Notes: generated from the letters alone by a model not told the origin. 64,000 bases of DNA from CATOSD01 sp965203135 (GCA_965203135.1 CBDBBO010000002.1:248001-312000), one strand, 5' to 3'. Shown: positions 15,239 through 24,273, counted from the stretch's first letter. Numbers and translations are program-made.

Positions 15239-16255
15239 TCAGGCGAGCCAGTACACCGCTGCGCTGGCCGCCGCGTACAGGCCGATGAGCGCCGCGCCTT
15301 CGTAGGTGATGAAGCGGACTGGCCTGCCGCGGGGCCGCAGCGTTATCGCGGTGATAACCAGCGCCGTCATCAACATGGCGAACACGGCGGTCAGGACGTG
15401 TATGTCGGATGCGACCGCCCAGATGGCCCCATCCGTAAAGGCGACGTCGTCTAGGAAGAGAACGAATCCCATGTTGAAGACGTTGCTGCCGAGTATGTTG
15501 CCGATTGCCAGCTCCGGCGCGCCCAATCGCACCGCGGCGAACGACGCGGCCAGCTCAGGCAGCGACGTGCTGAACGCCAGGAACTGTGTGCCGACGAAGC
15601 TCGCCTCCCAGCCCATCGCCTCGGCGATGCCCTCGCCGCTGTGCGCGAGCCACACCGCCGCGCCGACCACCAGCGCCGCCGACACGAAGTAGCGCAGGAA
15701 CGCCCCGGCGAGGCTTCCCTCCGCGTACTCCTCACCTGACTCGGCCTCTCCCTCGGTCTGACCCTCGGCCTGTCCGGAGCGGTAGATGAGCAACATAGCG
15801 AGGAGGAACATCGCAAACAGGGCCGCGCTGAGTGGGCCTATGTGCCAGCCGCTCATCGCGGTTGTGGCGCCGTGCACAAGCAACGCCAGGGCGGCGATGC
15901 CGATCACGGCGATGCCGAGCGCGCCCACAACGGTGGGAGTGTAGCCCACCCTGGTCAGCAGAGGACCGTCGCGCCAGTAGAGGTCGAGCAACCCGATGAT
16001 CAGCAGGTTGAAGAGGTTGCTGCCGAAGGCGTCGCCCAGCGCGAGGTCCGGCTCGTCGAGCCAGGCGATAGAGCTGACGCCAGTGCCGAGCTCGGGCAGC
16101 GAGGTAGCCGTCGCCAGCAGCACCACTCCCACAAAGGAGCGCCCCAGACCGGTCTTGAAGGCGATGACGTCGGCTGACTTGGCGAGAAACCAGGAAGCGC
16201 CCAGGATGATCGCGGCGGAGGCCGCGAGTTGCAGCCAGAGCAGGGTTGTTTCCAA
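15239..16255 (-). CDS. Sodium/calcium exchanger (CaCA) family transporter
   Basis: 338 residues, about ten membrane segments in two halves. Each half carries the alpha repeat: VVLLATATSLPELGTG with DLALGDAFGSNLFNL, and FLAFSTSLPELAASF with ELAIGNILGSNVFNM. The acidic residues in these repeats bind the cation. A charged acidic cytoplasmic loop (GQTEGEAESGEEY) separates the halves, as in YrbG-type transporters. It exchanges Ca2+ (or K+/Mg2+) for Na+ or H+; the ion is not decided by sequence. It is convergent with the RNase HII gene and downstream of cysS, separated by 63 bases. Confidence 0.92.
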   Translation of the reverse strand: METTLLWLQLAASAAIILGASWFLAKSADVIAFKTGLGRSFVGVVLLATATSLPELGTGVSSIAWLDEPDLALGDAFGSNLFNLLIIGLLDLYWRDGPLLTRVGYTPTVVGALGIAVIGIAALALLVHGATTAMSGWHIGPLSAALFAMFLLAMLLIYRSGQAEGQTEGEAESGEEYAEGSLAGAFLRYFVSAALVVGAAVWLAHSGEGIAEAMGWEASFVGTQFLAFSTSLPELAASFAAVRLGAPELAIGNILGSNVFNMGFVLFLDDVAFTDGAIWAVASDIHVLTAVFAMLMTALVITAITLRPRGRPVRFITYEGAALIGLYAAASAAVYWLA

Positions 16256-16318
16256 GCAGTCCTCTGTTGCCGCGGTTCAGGCGGCTGGGTGGTCTGAGAG
16301 TGTGTGCGCGGCGGAAGA

Positions 16319-18505
16319 CTACCCGGCGCCTCGGTTGCTGTGGAGCAGCTCGGGACGGTCGCGCCACTTGTCCAGGAAGCGGCGGTAGTTCTTGCGGCTC
16401 AACTCGTCCCTCTCGCCCTCGGGCAGCTCGCTCCAGACGCGGTGCTCGTGCTGGGCAACGGGCAGAGTGGGGTCCGCGACTATGCGGTAGCCCCGGTCCT
16501 TGAAGTGAAAGCTGTAATCGATGTCGAGGTTCCGGTAGAAGCGGAAGCTCTCGCGCATCAGCCCAACACCCGCCAGGCTCTCGCGCCGGAACGCGAAGCA
16601 GTAGGCCTGCATGGCGTCCATATCGCCGGACTCGCCCTCGCCGTCGTGGAAGTGGTGCAGGTCATCGGTGCGAAGCCCGAACGGCCCGGCGACGCCCACG
16701 CTCTCGTCCCGGAGCATGGCATCGAGCGGGCCGAACAGGTCGCCCAAAACCTCGGTGCTGGTGTCCAGCAGCACGACGAGCTTGCCGCGGCACTGCTTGA
16801 GCACTATGTTCTTGGCGGCGGCCTCACCGAGGACGTGGTCGGTGTGGATCACGCGAATCCTGTTGTCGCCCGCCGACGCCTCCTCCAGCCAGTCTGCCGC
16901 GCCGTCGACGGAGCCGTTGTCCACGACGACCACCTCGACATCGCGGTCCCCAGCGCAGTTGAGCGCGGAGAGCACGCATCGCTTCACATCTTCGACGTAG
17001 TTGCAGGCGACGATTCCGATACTAATGTCCGCGGCGTCCGGCTCGTCGAGCAGGGATGGCACCTCGGCGGAGGACGAGTAGCTGTGCCAGCCCTCCTGGC
17101 GCTTTTCCCAGCCGGTCTTGGGCCGGACGCGGGATCCATTCGCGGTGTCTTCCACCACGTAACCCTCTCCGGACAGGGCGCCGCGGACGGCGTCCGCGTT
17201 GGCGTACTCGCCGGCGGAGCGCATCTGCGAGCGATCTTTCACACGCATCTCCACGCCGTCGGGCACGGCGTAGGCTGAGGCGGGCTGTTCCAGCTCGAGC
17301 CCGAGCACCTCGTCGAACGCGCGGACGGCGCGCAGCTTCAGCGCGGCGGGAACGTCGGAGCGTGCCAACTCCCAGGTCAGGGCCAGCGCTGCCGGCATGT
17401 TCAGATCGTCGTCAACCAGCCCCATGAACCGGTCTCGCCACTCACGGAAATCGGCCTCGTCGGCTTTGGCCTCGCCGGACTCGGCGCTCCACTCGCGCAC
17501 CCTGTTGCGGAGCCTGTGGAGTCCGCGCTGGGCGGCCTTGAGCGCGGTGAATGTGAAGTTGAGCCTGGTGCGATACCTCGCGGTGAGGCACAGGTAGCGG
17601 AAGGCGAGGGGGTCGATGTCCTGGCTCTCGATGTCGGCGAGGATGAAGGAGTTTCCGGCGGACTTGGCCATCTTGACCCCGTCGGCGAGCAGGTGCTGGC
17701 CGTGGGTCCAGACGCTGACCACCGTTTCGCCGGTGAAGCCCTCGCTCTGGGCGATCTCTCCCTCGTGGTGCGGGAAAATGTTATCCACGCCGCCGGTGTG
17801 CAGGTCGAACCGGCGGCCCAGGTACTTGACCGACATCGCCGAGCACTCGATGTGCCAGCCCGGAAAGCCCTCACCCCAGCGGCTGGGCCACTTCAGGTCG
17901 CGGCCCGGCTCCGCCAGCTTCCACAGCGTGAAGTCTCGCGGGTCCTTCTTCAGCGGGTCGGCCTCGACTCGCACGGCCTCCAGCAACTCGGCGTCCTGGA
18001 TATTGCCGGAAAGCCTGCCGTAGTCCGCGAAAGAGCCCACGTCGTAGTAAACGTTGCCCTCCACCTCGTAGGCGTGGCCGGACTCCACCAGGCCGTCCAC
18101 TATCTCGAGCATCTCGGTCACGTGGTCGGTGGCCTTCGGGAAGTGCTTCGCCGGGATGATGTTGACCTTGCGCTCGTCGGCGAAGAAGCGTTCCGTGTAG
18201 AACTGGGCGATCTCGGCGGGCGTCTTGCCCTCGGCTATGGCGGCGGCGATGACCTTGTCCTCGCCCTGCTCCAGCACCTCCTGGCGCATGTGGCCCACGT
18301 CGGTGATGTTCTTAACGTGGGTCACCTCCAGGCCCTGGGCTTCCAGAGCGCGGCGGATCCAGTCGGCCATCAGGTAGGAGCGCAGGTTGCCGATGTGGGC
18401 GTCGCGGTACACAGTGGGGCCGCAGGTGTACATCTTTACCCTGCCTGGTTCAAGCGGGCAAAGCTCCTCCACTCGTCTCGTGAGGGTGTTGTATAGCCTA
18501 AGCAA
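16319..18505 (-). CDS. cysS: Cysteinyl-tRNA synthetase fused to a family 2 glycosyltransferase-like domain
   Basis: 728 residues in one frame against about 460 for CysRS alone. Residues 1-465 are a complete CysRS: C28 in YTCGPTVYRDAHIGN (HIGH-type), zinc residues in WHIECSAM and NIFPHHEGEIAQSE, and the VKMAKSAGN KMSKS loop. From about 489, ISIGIVACNYVEDVKRCV and DVEVVVVDNGSVDGAADWL begin a GT-A fold, then LVVLLDTSTEV stands where a D-x-D or N-P-D motif is expected. The start is TTG 18505, 24 bases after a good promoter. This is the only cysS seen in the window, so the tRNA activity is presumably essential. The acceptor of the glycosyl domain, if active, is unknown. A misassembly looks unlikely because the linker is continuous. 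Confidence 0.9.
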   Translation of the reverse strand: MLRLYNTLTRRVEELCPLEPGRVKMYTCGPTVYRDAHIGNLRSYLMADWIRRALEAQGLEVTHVKNITDVGHMRQEVLEQGEDKVIAAAIAEGKTPAEIAQFYTERFFADERKVNIIPAKHFPKATDHVTEMLEIVDGLVESGHAYEVEGNVYYDVGSFADYGRLSGNIQDAELLEAVRVEADPLKKDPRDFTLWKLAEPGRDLKWPSRWGEGFPGWHIECSAMSVKYLGRRFDLHTGGVDNIFPHHEGEIAQSEGFTGETVVSVWTHGQHLLADGVKMAKSAGNSFILADIESQDIDPLAFRYLCLTARYRTRLNFTFTALKAAQRGLHRLRNRVREWSAESGEAKADEADFREWRDRFMGLVDDDLNMPAALALTWELARSDVPAALKLRAVRAFDEVLGLELEQPASAYAVPDGVEMRVKDRSQMRSAGEYANADAVRGALSGEGYVVEDTANGSRVRPKTGWEKRQEGWHSYSSSAEVPSLLDEPDAADISIGIVACNYVEDVKRCVLSALNCAGDRDVEVVVVDNGSVDGAADWLEEASAGDNRIRVIHTDHVLGEAAAKNIVLKQCRGKLVVLLDTSTEVLGDLFGPLDAMLRDESVGVAGPFGLRTDDLHHFHDGEGESGDMDAMQAYCFAFRRESLAGVGLMRESFRFYRNLDIDYSFHFKDRGYRIVADPTLPVAQHEHRVWSELPEGERDELSRKNYRRFLDKWRDRPELLHSNRGAG

Positions 18506-18535
18506 TTGTCGCCACTGTCCCTGAGATTCGCAGCA

Positions 18536-18564
18536 ATTATACGACCGGCTGCCTATCGTGTCTA
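18536..18564 (-). promoter_or_regulatory. Sigma-70-like promoter for cysS
   Basis: Minus strand TAGACA (18559-18564) and TATAAT (18536-18541), spacer 17 bp. The predicted start is about 24 bases before the TTG of cysS. Confidence 0.7.
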
Positions 18565-18772
18565 ATGCCGGGCCGCGTCGTTAGGTAGGCACTGCGGGCG
18601 CTTGTACCCAATTGTACTGCGAAGTACCGGCAAGGGACTACGGAATACGGGCGCTCATACGGGCGAAATGCTTTACAATGATGCCCAGCGGGCGGCTTGC
18701 GCCGTGTCTTCGTCCATATACGATCACAACTACGACCTCAACCCGCGTAGAAGTCCCCCGCCAGTGTGCGCT

Positions 18773-19474
18773 ATGGTAAACGTCAGGCAGCTATTCGATC
18801 TACAACAACTCGACTGGGACATCGCCTCCAGGGCCAAATCGCTGGAGGAGACCAGGTTTCGACTGAACGACGTGTCCGCCATCGAGGCGATGCGGCGTCG
18901 GCAGGCCCTGATCGGCCGCCAACTGGACGAGGCCCGCACCGAGAGGCGAAAGCGCGAGACAGCAGTGAGCGGGTTGGAGCAACGGCTGGAGAATCTGGAC
19001 CGCAGAGTCTACGGAGGCTTTGTAACCAACCCCCGCGAACTCGAAGCCAGCGAGGAGGAGCGCGCCTTTCTGCAACAACAGAGGTCGGAGGAGGAAGACG
19101 GACTGCTCGAGGCGCTGGTGCTGTCCGAGGAGTTGGAGGAGGGGCTGTCGGCGGCGAGTGAGCGCATAACGGCGATGGAGTCGGCCCGCGACGCGGAGCG
19201 GCCCGATCTGCTGGAACGCGAGAGCCGTCTCACGGCCGAGCTCGCGGAACTGCGCCGGGCGCGGGAAGAGACCGCGCCGCAACTGCCGGCGGATACATTG
19301 TCGACGTACGAGTCGCTGCTGAGAAGCAAGAACGGCCACGCGGTCGCGCAGGTCGAGCGATCGGTGTGCCAGGGCTGCCGGATGACGCTGCCGTCGATGG
19401 AGGTGCAGCGAGCCAAGTTGTCCTCCCGAGTTGCTCTGTGCAGCAACTGCGGTAGAATTCTATACGTGGTGTGA
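18773..19474 (+). CDS. Coiled-coil C4 zinc-ribbon protein
   Basis: 233 residues. Most of the chain is a long hairpin-like coiled coil (QQLDWDIASRAKSLEETRFRL ... and AELAELRRAREE). The C-terminus is a C4 zinc ribbon, CQGCRMTLPSMEVQ ... LCSNCGRILYVV. This is the CT398/FlgZ-like C4-type family, thought to act as an adaptor with nucleic acids or secretion partners. ATG 18773 gives the standard N-terminus; a TTTACAAT -10-like box is at 18672-18679. The recombinase-like gene starts seven bases after its stop, so both are probably made from one mRNA. The exact role is unknown. Confidence 0.88.
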   Translation: MVNVRQLFDLQQLDWDIASRAKSLEETRFRLNDVSAIEAMRRRQALIGRQLDEARTERRKRETAVSGLEQRLENLDRRVYGGFVTNPRELEASEEERAFLQQQRSEEEDGLLEALVLSEELEEGLSAASERITAMESARDAERPDLLERESRLTAELAELRRAREETAPQLPADTLSTYESLLRSKNGHAVAQVERSVCQGCRMTLPSMEVQRAKLSSRVALCSNCGRILYVV

Positions 19475-19481
19475 ACCGAGC

Positions 19482-20822
19482 ATGAGAGCTATCGGCTATT
19501 TTCGTCCCAAAGAGGGGCCAAAGTACGTGGAGGCCTTCAAGGAGGCCTTTCTGGACTACTGCGACCGCAACGTTCACCAGCCGGTGGAGACATTCTACGA
19601 CTACATCGGCGGCGACAGCGGCCAGTTGCCCAACTATAGGGCGATGGTCGAGTTCATGCGCGAGAGCACCGGCGGCTACCTGGTCGTGGTGCCGGACGCC
19701 ACGCACCTGGGGAACGACCTTGAGGCCGTGGCGCGCGCCGTCGTCGAATTGGAGGCGCTGGGCAGTAAGGTGACGTGTGACGACGACGATATGCCCGATC
19801 CACTGCAGAACAGCTTCCTGACGCTGGACGTGAAGGGCGTTTCGCGCACGCGGAGCACTCGCATCCAGACGTCCATGCGCCGTCGCGCCATGCAGGGCCT
19901 GGGACTGGGAAAGCCGCCCTACGGCTACCGCATCGGCTCGAAGGGAACACTGGAGGTGGTGCCGGAAGAGGTCCCGGTGGTGGAGCTGATCTTCCGCCTG
20001 CGCACGAAAGAAGAACTTGGAGTCCGGCTCATCGCGCGCCACCTGAACGAGCGAGGCATACCCACGCGGCGCGGCGGCAAGTGGAACATGGTAACCATCC
20101 GCGACATTCTGCGAAATTCCACCTACATCGGCACTTACCGCCGGTTCGACATGAGCGTCCCGAACAGTCACGAGGCCATAATTCCGGGAGAGGTCTTCCG
20201 GGCGGCGCAGGCGGTCACGAGGGCGCGCCGTCCGGTGGGTCGCGTAGTGAACGCCCAGCCGTTTCTGCTGTCGGGCCTGGTGGTCTGCGGCTACTGCGAC
20301 AACAAGATGATGGGCGTCACGCGCCGCCAGAGCTGGAAGCGCAAGGACGGACGCCGGGCGCGCGGGGTCTATCGCTACTATCAGTGCCAGACCCGTAACA
20401 ACCAGAGCCTTTGCGGCTATCACACCTGGCGCGCCTCCAGGCTGGAGGGCACCGCGATGGGACAGCTAAGGCAGGCCCTACGATCCAGGGAACTGGAGGC
20501 GCGGTTGGACCCGGAGGCGGCCAAGAGCCGACAGGAACAGGCGAAGGCGGCCTGGCAAGCCCGCGTGCAGAACGCCGAAAGACGCTTTGTGCAGAGTATG
20601 AGGCAGGCGGCCAGGGGCAAGCTCACCACCGAGCGGCTGGGCGAGTATCTCGATGACCTGGACAGCGTGAGGACTGCCGCGAAGAACGCGGGCAAACCGC
20701 TGGATGTGGACAAGACGCTGACAAACTGGGATTCGCTGGAACTGGAGGACCAGCAGCGCTTCCTGAGCGAGCACGTATCCCACATAATCGTCAAGGACGA
20801 CTCGGTGGAAGTGACGGTCTAA
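19482..20822 (+). CDS. Large serine recombinase-like protein lacking the catalytic serine
   Basis: 446 residues. The resolvase-like N-terminus reads AIGYFRPKEGPKYVEAF, with Pro-Lys-Glu where active enzymes have R-V-S-T, and the usual D-R-L-S-R block is VPDATHLGND. The rest is well kept: the recombinase DNA-binding domain (GLGLGKPPYGYRI, HLNERGIPTRRGGKW, ILRNSTYIGTYRR), the zinc ribbon (VVCGYCDNKM ... YQCQTRNNQSLCGYH) and the C-terminal coiled coil. So it likely binds DNA but should not cleave it. It follows a zinc-ribbon gene by seven bases with no phage genes nearby, which suggests a domesticated DNA-binding role. It could also be a decaying integrase. Confidence 0.85.
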   Translation: MRAIGYFRPKEGPKYVEAFKEAFLDYCDRNVHQPVETFYDYIGGDSGQLPNYRAMVEFMRESTGGYLVVVPDATHLGNDLEAVARAVVELEALGSKVTCDDDDMPDPLQNSFLTLDVKGVSRTRSTRIQTSMRRRAMQGLGLGKPPYGYRIGSKGTLEVVPEEVPVVELIFRLRTKEELGVRLIARHLNERGIPTRRGGKWNMVTIRDILRNSTYIGTYRRFDMSVPNSHEAIIPGEVFRAAQAVTRARRPVGRVVNAQPFLLSGLVVCGYCDNKMMGVTRRQSWKRKDGRRARGVYRYYQCQTRNNQSLCGYHTWRASRLEGTAMGQLRQALRSRELEARLDPEAAKSRQEQAKAAWQARVQNAERRFVQSMRQAARGKLTTERLGEYLDDLDSVRTAAKNAGKPLDVDKTLTNWDSLELEDQQRFLSEHVSHIIVKDDSVEVTV

Positions 20823-21446
20823 GACGAAGCCCTTTCAGGCGCCGGGGGCGTCGGGGCTTCTGGAAATTCGATGGAACTGGGGCGGGAATCCAGCGGGGTA
20901 GGGCCATTGACACTCCCGTACATCCGTGCTACGCTCCCTCCATCACGCACCTACACAACCAAATCGCAACCCTCGACCGCCCCCTGCCGGGTGTCCCATT
21001 CACGCCCTACCCTGTGGCGTTTCCGCCCCAAATGCCGCCTTACGTGGGACACACGACGCCCGTGACAACCCAGACTGGGGCGAGCCCAGCTACGCAGTGC
21101 ATCGAAATGCATCAGTTTGCAACGCTTTCTGCTAAGGCGCGACACGGAATGACCCCGAATGACCCACATTTCGCCAAGTTCCCGGAAACCTTCCCAGCTA
21201 CGGAATGTGCAAGATTGTGCAGTTCAGTGCATTCTTGGCGATAATCCTCGCCCGCAGACTGGCTTAAGCTCTTCCGAATGGCCCCTTCCCCTGGCAGGGG
21301 GAAGCGCCTGCGCTGAGCCTTGTCCTGAGCCTGCCGAACGGACTGCCGAAGGGATGGGGGGTCACCGAGGCGAAGAGCCAGTCCCGGCCCTGTCGCGCCG
21401 CCCCATCACCGACGGCAGGTGCCACCAGAATGAAGTTCCAAAAACG
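20823..21446. other. Non-coding spacer with repeat fragments
   Basis: No gene is supported. An imperfect GAAGCCC/GGGGCTTC hairpin (20827-20860) follows the recombinase gene. At 21193-21222 is a fragment of the 9060/29465 dispersed repeat, with a weaker relative near 21085. At 21277-21362 is a scrambled REP-like element (CCCCTTCCCCTGGCAGGGGGAAG ... GGGATGGGGGG) carrying TGAGCCTGCCGAAC-type repeats. Confidence 0.5.
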
Positions 21447-21455
21447 TGCTACAAT
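21447..21455 (+). promoter_or_regulatory. Extended -10 promoter for rnpB
   Basis: TGCTACAAT ends seven bases before the predicted 5' end of RNase P RNA. No good -35 box is seen. The nonamer is identical to the one before mnmA. Confidence 0.6.
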
Positions 21456-21461
21456 TCCTGT

Positions 21462-21837
21462 GTCGAGGTGGCCGGGCGGTCGCCGTCGGTCGCGCCCACG
21501 GGCGCGGGCGAGGGAGGAAAGTCCGAGCTCCACAGGGTAAGGATGCCCGCTAACGGCGGGGCGGGGCGACCCGACGGAAAGCGCCACAGAAACATGCCGC
21601 CGCCTCCCCAACGGGGGCGGCAAGGGTGAAAAGGCGAGGTAAGAGCTCACCGCCTTGGCGGTAACGTCAAGGGCTAGGCAAGCCCCATCCGGAGCAAGGC
21701 CAAATAGGGGGAACACTGGCTTACCCGACCATTCCCCGGGTTGGCCGCACGACCCAACCGGCAACGATTGGGCTAGATAGATGGCCGCCGTCCCGGTGTT
21801 CCGGGATACAGAACTCGGCTTACAGGCCGCCTCGACC
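21462..21837 (+). ncRNA. rnpB: RNase P RNA (class A)
   Basis: The 5' end GTCGAGGTGGCC pairs with GGCCGCCTCGAC at the 3' end (helix P1). The universally conserved blocks are present in order: GAGGAAAGTCCGAGCTCCACA (CR-I), ACAGAAACATGCCGCC, GTAAGAGCTCACCG, GCCAAATAGGGG, and AGATAGATGGCCGCC followed by ACAGAACTCGGCTTACAGGCC (CR-V). About 376 nt, normal for a class A ribozyme subunit that matures tRNA 5' ends. The GGTTGG/CCAACC arms support an intact specificity domain. The methyltransferase gene begins 20 bases after it. Confidence 0.97.
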
Positions 21838-21857
21838 CAGCCACATCCCAAGACACC

Positions 21858-23090
21858 ATGCGAGTGCAACAGACCGGCCCCAGGCAATTCGTCCCGCCCG
21901 AACCGGAGTACGCCCCGCTCACGCTGGAGGGCATGGCTCCGCTGGGCGACTGCTACGCGCGCTTCGAAGAGCAGACCATCAACGTGTTCGGCGGGCTGCC
22001 TGGCGAGCGTGTGGTCGCCAGGATCGTGCGATACCGCAGGCGCCGCCGCAGGTTCGTCTCCGGGATCGTCGAGCGCGTGCTGTCCGCTTCTCCGCACAGG
22101 GTAGCGCCTCCGTGTCCGCTCTTCGGGCCGTGCAGCGGCTGCCAGTGGCAGCACGTGAGCTACGACCACCAGCTCACGCTCAAGCGCGAGGCCGTCGAGA
22201 GCGAGATGATGCGATACGCGGAGCTGGACGGCGTCTCCGTGGCCTCCACGATTCCAAGTCCACAGCCGTTCAACTACCGCAACCACGCCCGGTTCACGGT
22301 ACGTCGCGGCGGGTCGCTGGGATTCTCGAACCGCATCACACGCAGATTCGCCCCCGTCGATGAGTGCATGCTGATGGCGCCCGGCATCAATGACGCGCTC
22401 GCAGAACTGCAGGGGAAGTGCGCGGAAACCACGCAGCTCTCAGTGCGCTACGGGATCAACACCGGGGACTACCTGGTGCAGCCGACGTTGCAGAACCCCG
22501 AAATCGGCCTGTCCTCGGGTCAGACTCACTACTCGGAGGAGCTGCTTGGACACCGGTTCCGCGTCGCGTCGCCCTCGTTCTTTCAGGTCAACACGCACCA
22601 GGCGGAGCGGATGGCCGAGTTGGTACGCGATAGGCTCGAGCTCACCGGCACCGAGACGCTGCTGGACGCATACGCCGGCGTCGGCACGTTCGCGGTGTTG
22701 CTGGCCGGCGACGCGGGCAGGGTAATCGCGGTGGAGGAGTCTTCCGCGGCCGTGCGAGACGCGACGTTGAATGCGGAGGGCGTGAGCAACGTGGAGTTCG
22801 TCGAGGCGAAGACGGAGGACGCGCTGGAGACGCTGGACACGCCCGTGGACGCGGTGATCCTCGATCCGCCGCGTTCCGGATGCGCCACAAGCGTGCTGAC
22901 GGCGCTGGCGCGACTCGCTCCGCGGCGGGTCGTGTACGTGTCGTGCGATCCCTCGACGCTGGCTCGGGATCTCGCGGTCCTGGCGGGCGGCGGTATGTCC
23001 GTGCTCGGAGTAGAGCCGCTGGACATGTTCCCGCAGACGTACCACGTGGAGATCGTCGCTACGCTGAACGGGTGCGGTTCTAGGGCCTAA
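21858..23090 (+). CDS. rlmD: 23S rRNA (uracil-5)-methyltransferase, RlmD/TrmA type
   Basis: 410 residues. An N-terminal TRAM-like domain (LTLEGMAPLGDCYARFEEQTINV) is followed by Fe-S cysteines in CPLFGPCSGCQWQH. The SAM-dependent methyltransferase fold has FFQVNTHQAERM, LLDAYAGVGTFAVLLA and the active-site VYVSCDPSTLARDL, where Cys attacks uracil C6. The C-terminal MFPQTYHVEIVATL is diagnostic of the family. It methylates a uridine to m5U in rRNA (RlmD-like) or tRNA (TrmA-like); which cannot be decided here. It starts just after rnpB and may share its transcript. Confidence 0.9.
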   Translation: MRVQQTGPRQFVPPEPEYAPLTLEGMAPLGDCYARFEEQTINVFGGLPGERVVARIVRYRRRRRRFVSGIVERVLSASPHRVAPPCPLFGPCSGCQWQHVSYDHQLTLKREAVESEMMRYAELDGVSVASTIPSPQPFNYRNHARFTVRRGGSLGFSNRITRRFAPVDECMLMAPGINDALAELQGKCAETTQLSVRYGINTGDYLVQPTLQNPEIGLSSGQTHYSEELLGHRFRVASPSFFQVNTHQAERMAELVRDRLELTGTETLLDAYAGVGTFAVLLAGDAGRVIAVEESSAAVRDATLNAEGVSNVEFVEAKTEDALETLDTPVDAVILDPPRSGCATSVLTALARLAPRRVVYVSCDPSTLARDLAVLAGGGMSVLGVEPLDMFPQTYHVEIVATLNGCGSRA

Positions 23091-23203
23091 TTGCGCTGCG
23101 CGTCCGCACTGATGCCGTTGGACTGGACCCAGAGCAATCCATTAGAATGGGCGCGCGGCCAGGCCTTATGTGCCAGACTACGGCCGCAGGGAAACGCACC
23201 CGA

Positions 23204-23902
23204 ATGACCTCCTACTCAGCGCCCGACCGGGCAGTTCCGCGGTACCCCCGTGTTGTGCTGGCCTCGTCCTCCCCGCGCAGGCGGGAGTTGATTTCCGAGC
23301 TGTGCCTGGACGTCGAAGTGCTGAGTCCGAGCGGCTACGAGGAGCCGCCGACCACGGGCGAGGACCCGGAGGACTACGTGCTACGGATGGCGTCGGACAA
23401 GGCTGGGCAGGGCGCGATGCTCCGAGCGGGCGCTGTGGTTATTGGCGCGGACACGTGCGTCGTGTTCCGGGGCGACATCCTTGGCAAGCCGGCGGACACC
23501 GCGGAGGCAGTCTCGACGCTCAGGCGGCTGCGTGGTGAGGAGCACTCTGTGGTGACCGGGCTGTGCGTGAGAGGTGGCCGGGACAGGGGAGTGGGAGGGC
23601 CGCTCGCCACGAGCAGCGCAATCAGGCGCACGCGCGTCTGGATGAGAGACTACTCCGACGCGGAGATCGACCGCTACGTCGCATCGGGCAGCCCGTTCGA
23701 CAAGGCGGGCAGCTACGCAATCCAGGACACTGACTTTCGCCCCGTCGATAGGATAGAGGGCTGCTACTTCAACGTGGTGGGATTTCCGCTGTGCGCGTTG
23801 GTCGATACCCTCGCCGCCCAGGGAGTCCACGCGGAGCTGAGGCGGCCAGGCCTCGCAGAGGAACTGTGCGACGAGTGCGAGTTGACGGGAGGCGGCGCGT
23901 GA
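23204..23902 (+). CDS. maf: Maf-family nucleotide pyrophosphatase
   Basis: About 232 residues from ATG 23204. The signature is VVLASSSPRRRELI, then GADTCVVF, ILGKPAD, and the late GSYAIQD and YFNVVGFPLCALV blocks. Maf proteins hydrolyse dTTP, UTP or modified nucleotides, and act in cell division control. An insertion of Gly/Arg-rich sequence (GGRDRGVGGPLATS) sits after the VVTGLCV strand. In-frame starts occur upstream (23147), but the family N-terminus favours 23204. tatB overlaps its stop codon by four bases (GTGA). Confidence 0.9.
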   Translation: MTSYSAPDRAVPRYPRVVLASSSPRRRELISELCLDVEVLSPSGYEEPPTTGEDPEDYVLRMASDKAGQGAMLRAGAVVIGADTCVVFRGDILGKPADTAEAVSTLRRLRGEEHSVVTGLCVRGGRDRGVGGPLATSSAIRRTRVWMRDYSDAEIDRYVASGSPFDKAGSYAIQDTDFRPVDRIEGCYFNVVGFPLCALVDTLAAQGVHAELRRPGLAEELCDECELTGGGA

Positions 23903-24273
23903 ACTTCCTGGGAATGGGTACGCCCGAAATCCTGGTCGTCCTGCTGCTCGCCTTTCTGCTGTTGGGTCCTGAGCGGATGATCAACGCGGCAAAGATGCTT
24001 GGCAAGTACGCCGGCGAGATGCGCCGAATGGCGTCCGAGATTCCCGACATCACGCTCGAGGGCGACGAACCCGGCAGCGGCGAGCGGCCGGTCGTGCACA
24101 GGGGCGGCGGCCCCAACCCGAGCGTCCGCCCGCGCGCGGAAGAAACGAAGGCGGCCGACAAGACGGACGATGGCAAGGACGCGACGCCGGAAGACGACGG
24201 GCCGGTGGCCTTCCGCCCCGGCAGGCCGTCGCGGGACGCGCCCGATGCTACGCAGGGCCAGGACGCGCCATGA
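23899..24273 (+). CDS. tatB: Twin-arginine translocase protein TatB/TatA
   Basis: 124 residues from GTG 23899, which overlaps the maf stop; GGGAGG lies six bases upstream. One N-terminal membrane helix (PEILVVLLLAFLLLGPERM) is followed by the amphipathic helix (AAKMLGKYAGEMRRMASEI) and a long Pro/Asp-rich tail. The glutamate in the membrane segment and the length favour TatB over TatA. It is coupled to tatC by an ATGA overlap. A short TatA is encoded nearby on the other strand, so all Tat parts are present. Confidence 0.87.
   Translation: MNFLGMGTPEILVVLLLAFLLLGPERMINAAKMLGKYAGEMRRMASEIPDITLEGDEPGSGERPVVHRGGGPNPSVRPRAEETKAADKTDDGKDATPEDDGPVAFRPGRPSRDAPDATQGQDAP

Noticed and set aside
16304..17278. 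Plus-strand frame of 324 codons opposite cysS
   Set aside because: Mirrors the strong third-position GC of cysS and has no recognisable domain.
19482..20822. Prophage or integrative element anchored by the serine recombinase
   Set aside because: No phage or conjugation genes and no attachment duplication next to it, and the catalytic serine is missing.
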